NCBI GenBank assembly: GCA_003488465.1
Contig: DNLN01000170.1
Coordinates: forward strand, 1-9,034
Reading direction: 5' to 3'
Length of the DNA: 9,034 bases
Source: Sutterella sp.
Lineage (GTDB): Bacteria > Pseudomonadota > Gammaproteobacteria > Burkholderiales > Burkholderiaceae_F
A program made the position numbers and the translations under genes. The notes under the pieces were generated by a model. The model made no database searches and had not been told where the DNA came from. It was given only the letters and a program-made list of their open reading frames with translations. Of this stretch, positions 6,172 to 9,034 are shown piece after piece; the stretch's first letter is position 1; each line of letters opens with the position of its first letter.

Positions 6172-7070
6172 TTTTTTGGGCCGTTCTGCTCACGCTGCAT
6201 TCGGGCTGCGTAGGCTGCCATCTGCGCGTAGTGGCCGTAGGCCGGATCGTCCATCCCGAGCTTGCGCATGATGAGCTCGAGGTGCTCTCTGGCGGACTCC
6301 CAGCGCTCCATCTCCATCTCGAGCCTGGAGACAATCTCAAGCGTCTTGATGCTGTTCTCATCGATCGCGAGCGCCCGCAGCAGTTCGGCATAGGCCTTGT
6401 TGCGCGAGCCCGTGTCATCGCTGCCGAGCAGACAGGCAGCATATTCGAAAATGACCTGGGGATCCCTGGAGGAGAAGCCGCCGATCCCCATCACGCGGGC
6501 ATAGGCGGACTCGGCCTTGTCCCATCTGTCGTGACTAGCGTATTCCCGAGCCAGAAACACCCAGGCCCGCTCGTTTTCCGGATTGTCCGCAAGGAAGGCT
6601 TCAAGCTGCTCGGCGCTGACCTGACGCTCGACTTCGCCAAGCGTGCCGTCCTGCTGCATCAGGCCGCCGGAGCGAAACGAATCGATGAACGGGAGCACGG
6701 AAGGCGTGCCCCAGTGCATGTAAAGCCCGATGGAGGACGCGGCGATCACGAGTGTCAGAATCTGACCTGTCATCAACGGCAGTCCGCTCCGGGTGCCGAC
6801 CCTTGCGCCCCGCCCGCGGTCAACCTCCTCGAGCGCCCTCCTCTGAATGTCCTCAATGCTCTGCAAGAGGCCGTTGCGATCCAGCAGTCCCGCCTCGAAG
6901 TCGCTTTTCGCCTGAGCGATCTGAGCGCTCAGGGCATCGGCAACGAGATCGCCGGAACTTGCTCCTCGACCGGCGTCTTTTTCGGCACGAATCAGGGCGA
7001 CAGTGAGCAAGGCGCACACCGCAACCAGCACCGTCGTGACAATCAGCCAGAATACAAAGACTTCGGACAT
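6168..7070 (-). CDS. ccmI: CcmI/NrfG-like cytochrome c biogenesis TPR protein
   Basis: Probable apocytochrome chaperone of the cytochrome c maturation (Ccm) system, which holds the unfolded c-type cytochrome and delivers its CXXCH region to the heme ligation complex. The 300-aa protein has the CcmI plan: a first membrane helix (5-27), a cytoplasmic stretch with the typical short helical motif (DFEAGLLDRNGLLQSIEDIQRRAL, about 57-80), a second helix (about 98-119), then a periplasmic domain with TPR-like repeats near 165-196, 203-237 and 240-271. No other ccm gene is in the window; instead it follows the octaheme cytochrome gene in the same orientation, 146 nt downstream of that gene's stop. 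That position recalls NrfG beside NrfA in E. coli, where NrfEFG serve the CXXCK heme. Assignment to CcmI rather than NrfG is uncertain. No strong ribosome site precedes the ATG, suggesting low translation. The gene ends at CTAG, overlapping the EamA gene by 4 nt. Confidence 0.8.
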   Translation of the reverse strand: MSEVFVFWLIVTTVLVAVCALLTVALIRAEKDAGRGASSGDLVADALSAQIAQAKSDFEAGLLDRNGLLQSIEDIQRRALEEVDRGRGARVGTRSGLPLMTGQILTLVIAASSIGLYMHWGTPSVLPFIDSFRSGGLMQQDGTLGEVERQVSAEQLEAFLADNPENERAWVFLAREYASHDRWDKAESAYARVMGIGGFSSRDPQVIFEYAACLLGSDDTGSRNKAYAELLRALAIDENSIKTLEIVSRLEMEMERWESAREHLELIMRKLGMDDPAYGHYAQMAAYAARMQREQNGPKN

Positions 7071-7114
7071 GGAATGATGGCAGCAGAAACGAAGGGAAAC
7101 AGCGCAATCTTACG

Positions 7115-7150
7115 AAAAGCGGTGCAGCTGAACCAGTCAACCGCACCGCT
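7115..7150 (-). terminator. Candidate weak terminator or processing hairpin after the octaheme cytochrome gene
   Basis: An 8-bp perfect inverted repeat, AGCGGTGC (7118-7125) with GCACCGCT (7143-7150), has a 17-nt spacer. Read on the minus strand the stem ends in GCTTTT, giving a short T-run. It would be a leaky terminator between the cytochrome gene and the ccmI-like gene. Confidence 0.4.
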
Positions 7151-7167
7151 CGGTGTCATCGGTTCGG

Positions 7168-7205
7168 ATCGCTTCGCAATGGAGGGGGGATCCTTCCGAA
7201 GCGAT
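7168..7205 (-). repeat. Inverted repeat just after the octaheme cytochrome stop
   Basis: ATCGCTTCG (7168-7176) pairs with CGAAGCGAT (7197-7205) around a 20-nt spacer containing GGAGGGGGGATCC. It starts 11 nt after the stop codon on the minus strand and has no T-tract, so mRNA 3'-end protection or partial attenuation is more likely than termination. Confidence 0.4.
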
Positions 7206-7216
7206 TCCTGAGCCGA

Positions 7217-8851
7217 TTACTTCTTGGCGCTCTTCTTGCTGCGGATGGCGTCACGCAGAATCTTCGTGGCGGTTTCGGCAGCCTTGGCTCCCACGTCCAT
7301 GGAGGCGACAGCTTCCTCGACGTTGTGGAAGTACGCACCGTTCACGGCAGTCCAGGATTCCCAATTGGAATGGGCGATCGTGTGCTGCTCGCGAGCCTTG
7401 TCGAGAACTTTCTCGGACACGCCGGCGTTCAGAGCCTCGTTGAAGGCGTCGAACATCTCGTTCATGCGGGCCTCGGTCTCACGCAGCTTGCCCATGTAGT
7501 AGGCCTTCATGCCGGTGATGACGCGGTTCATCTGAGCCTCGGTCTTGTCCGTGTGGCAGCTCAGGCAGGTCTCCTTCATGTAGTTGCGCGGCGAGGTGTT
7601 CCAGTGCAGCGTGTAGAACTTGCCGTCTTCGCCCTTGACCTTGGGCATGTGGCAGTTCTGGCACGTCACGCCAGCCTTGTCGTGCTTGGAGCCCCAGAAG
7701 GTTTCCGTATCCGGATGCTGGAACTTGAGCAGCTTGGCGCCGGTCATCGGGTGCTTGAAGTCGCGGAAGTTGATGTGATCGTAGAACTTCTGGACATCCT
7801 TCACCTTGACGAACGGGAAGACGTTCGTGCGGCGGTCAGCCATCGTGATCGGCTTGCCGGAGTCGGCTTCCATGCCCGGGTTGCAGTTGTACTCAACGTG
7901 GCACTGGCCGCACATCAGCTTGGAGTCGGCCTTTTCCATCGTTGCGATCTTGCGGTCGATGCCGCGCTGCACGCCGCGTGCATGCACTTCGATCTTGGTC
8001 GCCTTGGGATCCTCGGAGTAGACCGTGGCAAAGTCCTTGCGGCTCAGAGCGTCGATCAGAGCGTCACGAATGATGCGGGGCTGAGTGGAGTGCGGATCGT
8101 GGCAGAAGTTGCAGTTGATCGCGTGCTGCAGCGTGCGGCCGATCTCAACCGGATTGGACTGACGGGACCACTTGGCATTGTCGGTCTTGTCTCCGAGGAA
8201 CGCCCAGTCAAGCATCAGGTCGGAAGTCTTGCAGGACTGGCAGACCGGGTTGATGGCAGCGGCCGTTGCATAGCGATGCGGCTTTTGCTGGTTGTTGTCA
8301 GGATACATGTCCTTGATCTTGTCCTGAAGATTGAAGGCGCCGCCTTCATAGGTCAGGTACAGCCAGCCGTCCTTGGGCTGGAAGCGGCCGCCGTAGGAGC
8401 GGTCGTAAATCACCTGGTCAAGGGTCATGAACACGTGGCTGCGCGGCTCGTCATGCTCCTTGGTGAAGCCGTGCTTGCCCATGGCGCGATCGAAGAACGG
8501 ATCGGGCGACGGGCCGGTCGTCAGCTTCTTGGAGATGCGGCCGAGCTTCTTGTCGTTAACCTTGTACAGAGATTCGTACTGGGGCTTGTGGCAGGTCGCG
8601 CAGGGCTCCGGGCCCATCATGGTAACCGGGCGGGTTTGCTTGCCGGGATTGCTCTGGTGCTTCTCAAGGCCGGTATGGCAGGTGTCGCAGCTGATGCTCT
8701 TGTGAGCGCCCTTCTGGTGGAACGTGCCGACATCCTGGTGGCACATCGTGCACATGGCCATGTTGATTTTTTCAGCTGCCATGACGCTGGGGGCCATCGT
8801 CAGGGCAACGGCGGCGGCAAGTGCAGCCTTCAGCAAAGTCTTGGTATGCAT
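7217..8851 (-). CDS. Octaheme nitrite reductase (TvNiR-like multiheme cytochrome c, NrfA-related)
   Basis: A periplasmic multiheme enzyme expected to reduce nitrite to ammonia with six electrons. The start at 8851 is set by AAGGAG (8865-8860), 8 nt upstream, and by the signal peptide (residues 1-25, VMA-AE cleavage); the frame is open to 8923 but that part is leader. The 544-aa protein has eight heme sites: CTMCH 34-38, CDTCH 55-59, CATCH 84-88, CQSCK 204-208, CNFCH 247-251, CGQCH 314-318, CQNCH 397-401, CLSCH 429-433. Three hemes precede a pentaheme NrfA-like block that begins with the lysine-ligated catalytic heme, as in the octaheme nitrite reductase of Thioalkalivibrio (TvNiR). Catalytic candidates are K208, R151, Y321, Q378 and H379. 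Their spacings are R-K 57, K-Y 113 and Y-H 58, against 57, 115 and 58 from TvNiR numbering as I remember it. C323, two residues after Y321, matches the cysteine cross-linked to tyrosine in TvNiR. Automated annotation may label it NrfA/c552. A CcmI/NrfG-like gene follows. Confidence 0.93.
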   Translation of the reverse strand: MHTKTLLKAALAAAVALTMAPSVMAAEKINMAMCTMCHQDVGTFHQKGAHKSISCDTCHTGLEKHQSNPGKQTRPVTMMGPEPCATCHKPQYESLYKVNDKKLGRISKKLTTGPSPDPFFDRAMGKHGFTKEHDEPRSHVFMTLDQVIYDRSYGGRFQPKDGWLYLTYEGGAFNLQDKIKDMYPDNNQQKPHRYATAAAINPVCQSCKTSDLMLDWAFLGDKTDNAKWSRQSNPVEIGRTLQHAINCNFCHDPHSTQPRIIRDALIDALSRKDFATVYSEDPKATKIEVHARGVQRGIDRKIATMEKADSKLMCGQCHVEYNCNPGMEADSGKPITMADRRTNVFPFVKVKDVQKFYDHINFRDFKHPMTGAKLLKFQHPDTETFWGSKHDKAGVTCQNCHMPKVKGEDGKFYTLHWNTSPRNYMKETCLSCHTDKTEAQMNRVITGMKAYYMGKLRETEARMNEMFDAFNEALNAGVSEKVLDKAREQHTIAHSNWESWTAVNGAYFHNVEEAVASMDVGAKAAETATKILRDAIRSKKSAKK

Positions 8852-9034
8852 ATTGTTTTCTCCTTGGGTGCCCATAAGCAGGAAGACGCTCACAGTCGGA
8901 GCGCCTTGCAGACCGCAAGGCACACACCGCAGGATTTAAGCAAAAGCTAAGACTGGCCGCCACCCTGCTTGGCAAAGCCAACTCTTTAGCTCCTTCCAAT
9001 CAACTTGGCTTGTTTTCCCTAGACATCAATAGCG
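8852..9034 (-). promoter_or_regulatory. Leader and probable promoter region of the octaheme cytochrome gene
   Basis: On the minus strand this holds the ribosome site AAGGAG (8865-8860), a small leader hairpin GCCTTGC-N5-GCAAGGC (8903-8921) and, further up, the inverted repeat TTGGC-AAA-GCCAA (8969-8981). Two TTGAT half-sites (minus strand, 9003-8999 and 9029-9025) occur in direct orientation, 26 nt apart, but neither has an ATCAA partner at FNR spacing. A possible -35, TTGCCA, overlaps the inverted repeat, but its -10 partner TCTTAG is poor. The promoter is therefore not assigned, and part of it may lie beyond the window edge. Confidence 0.4.
8969..8981. repeat. Inverted repeat TTGGC-AAA-GCCAA, possible regulator site
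   Basis: It has perfect 5-bp arms around AAA. TTGGC recurs at 9005-9009 next to a CCAA-N5-TTGG inverted repeat (8997-9009), so related half-sites are clustered about 120-160 bp upstream of the octaheme cytochrome start. The binding protein is unknown. Confidence 0.3.

Noticed and set aside
6111..7211. Plus-strand 366-residue open frame opposite the ccmI-like gene.
   Set aside because: It is antisense to a gene with recognisable helices and TPR repeats; it lacks recognisable domains and overlaps the end of the EamA gene.
8228..8242. CQSCK as a mutated or mis-sequenced CXXCH, meaning a lost heme.
   Set aside because: Lysine is the known distal-free catalytic heme ligand in NrfA and octaheme nitrite reductases, and its position and spacing to the catalytic residues fit.
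8852..8923. 24-residue N-terminal extension of the octaheme cytochrome.
   Set aside because: The signal peptide begins at the methionine at 8851, directly after AAGGAG. An extension would bury it.
7325..8950. Plus-strand 541-residue open frame opposite the octaheme cytochrome.
   Set aside because: It is a shadow caused by GC-rich codon bias. The minus strand shows eight heme motifs, a signal peptide and a ribosome site; this frame shows none.
8999..9029. FNR box upstream of the octaheme cytochrome from the TTGAT half-sites.
   Set aside because: The half-sites are in direct orientation, 26 nt apart, and neither has an ATCAA partner after 4 nt.

Overview
The window most likely comes from an anaerobic or microaerophilic betaproteobacterium of the order Burkholderiales, plausibly a Sutterella/Parasutterella-like host-associated organism. 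This is inferred by eye. The uracil phosphoribosyltransferase has a Burkholderia-type sequence (HPLIQHKL start, ATGYSA in the PRPP loop). A DUF748 protein and an EamA exporter of proteobacterial type are present. These sit beside respiratory genes of an anaerobic lifestyle: a Wolinella-type fumarate reductase cytochrome b and an octaheme nitrite reductase. The DNA is moderately GC-rich in genes, with AT-rich intergenic gaps.

Layout. 1-605 (+) is the 3' part of upp, closed by a strong terminator (625-670). 671-907 is a regulatory gap with two palindromes and a near-consensus FNR site. 908-1690 (+) is frdC, the diheme membrane anchor of quinol:fumarate reductase; it stands alone, with its own promoter and terminator (1720-1752) and no frdA or frdB beside it. 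1822-4341 (+) is a large DUF748/AsmA-like envelope protein with an internal duplication. A 12-bp hairpin at 4353-4385 separates it from a convergent two-gene minus-strand operon: ygbA (5171-4746) followed 2 nt later by an unrecognised four-helix membrane protein (4743-4390). 5281-6171 (+) is an EamA-family transporter, divergent from ygbA. Its stop codon overlaps, within a shared CTAG, the stop of the minus-strand ccmI/nrfG-like TPR gene (7070-6168). 7217-8851 (-) is a secreted octaheme cytochrome c with seven CXXCH motifs and one CXXCK, lying upstream of the ccmI-like gene. 8852-9034 is its leader and probable promoter.

How the genes relate. Three units touch anaerobic respiration or reactive nitrogen: frdC (fumarate as electron acceptor), the octaheme enzyme (nitrite to ammonia, possibly also NO, hydroxylamine or sulfite), and ygbA with its membrane partner (a family tied to the NO response). 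The CcmI/NrfG-like protein downstream of the octaheme cytochrome is a natural candidate for presenting the apocytochrome, possibly its special CXXCK site, to heme ligation. upp, the DUF748 protein and the EamA transporter look like housekeeping or envelope neighbours with no evident role in that theme.

The best leads are the octaheme nitrite reductase with a Tyr-x-Cys active-site signature and its adjacent maturation gene, the orphan FNR-controlled frdC, and the ygbA-coupled unknown membrane protein. No tRNA, rRNA, CRISPR array, insertion sequence or attachment site was seen.
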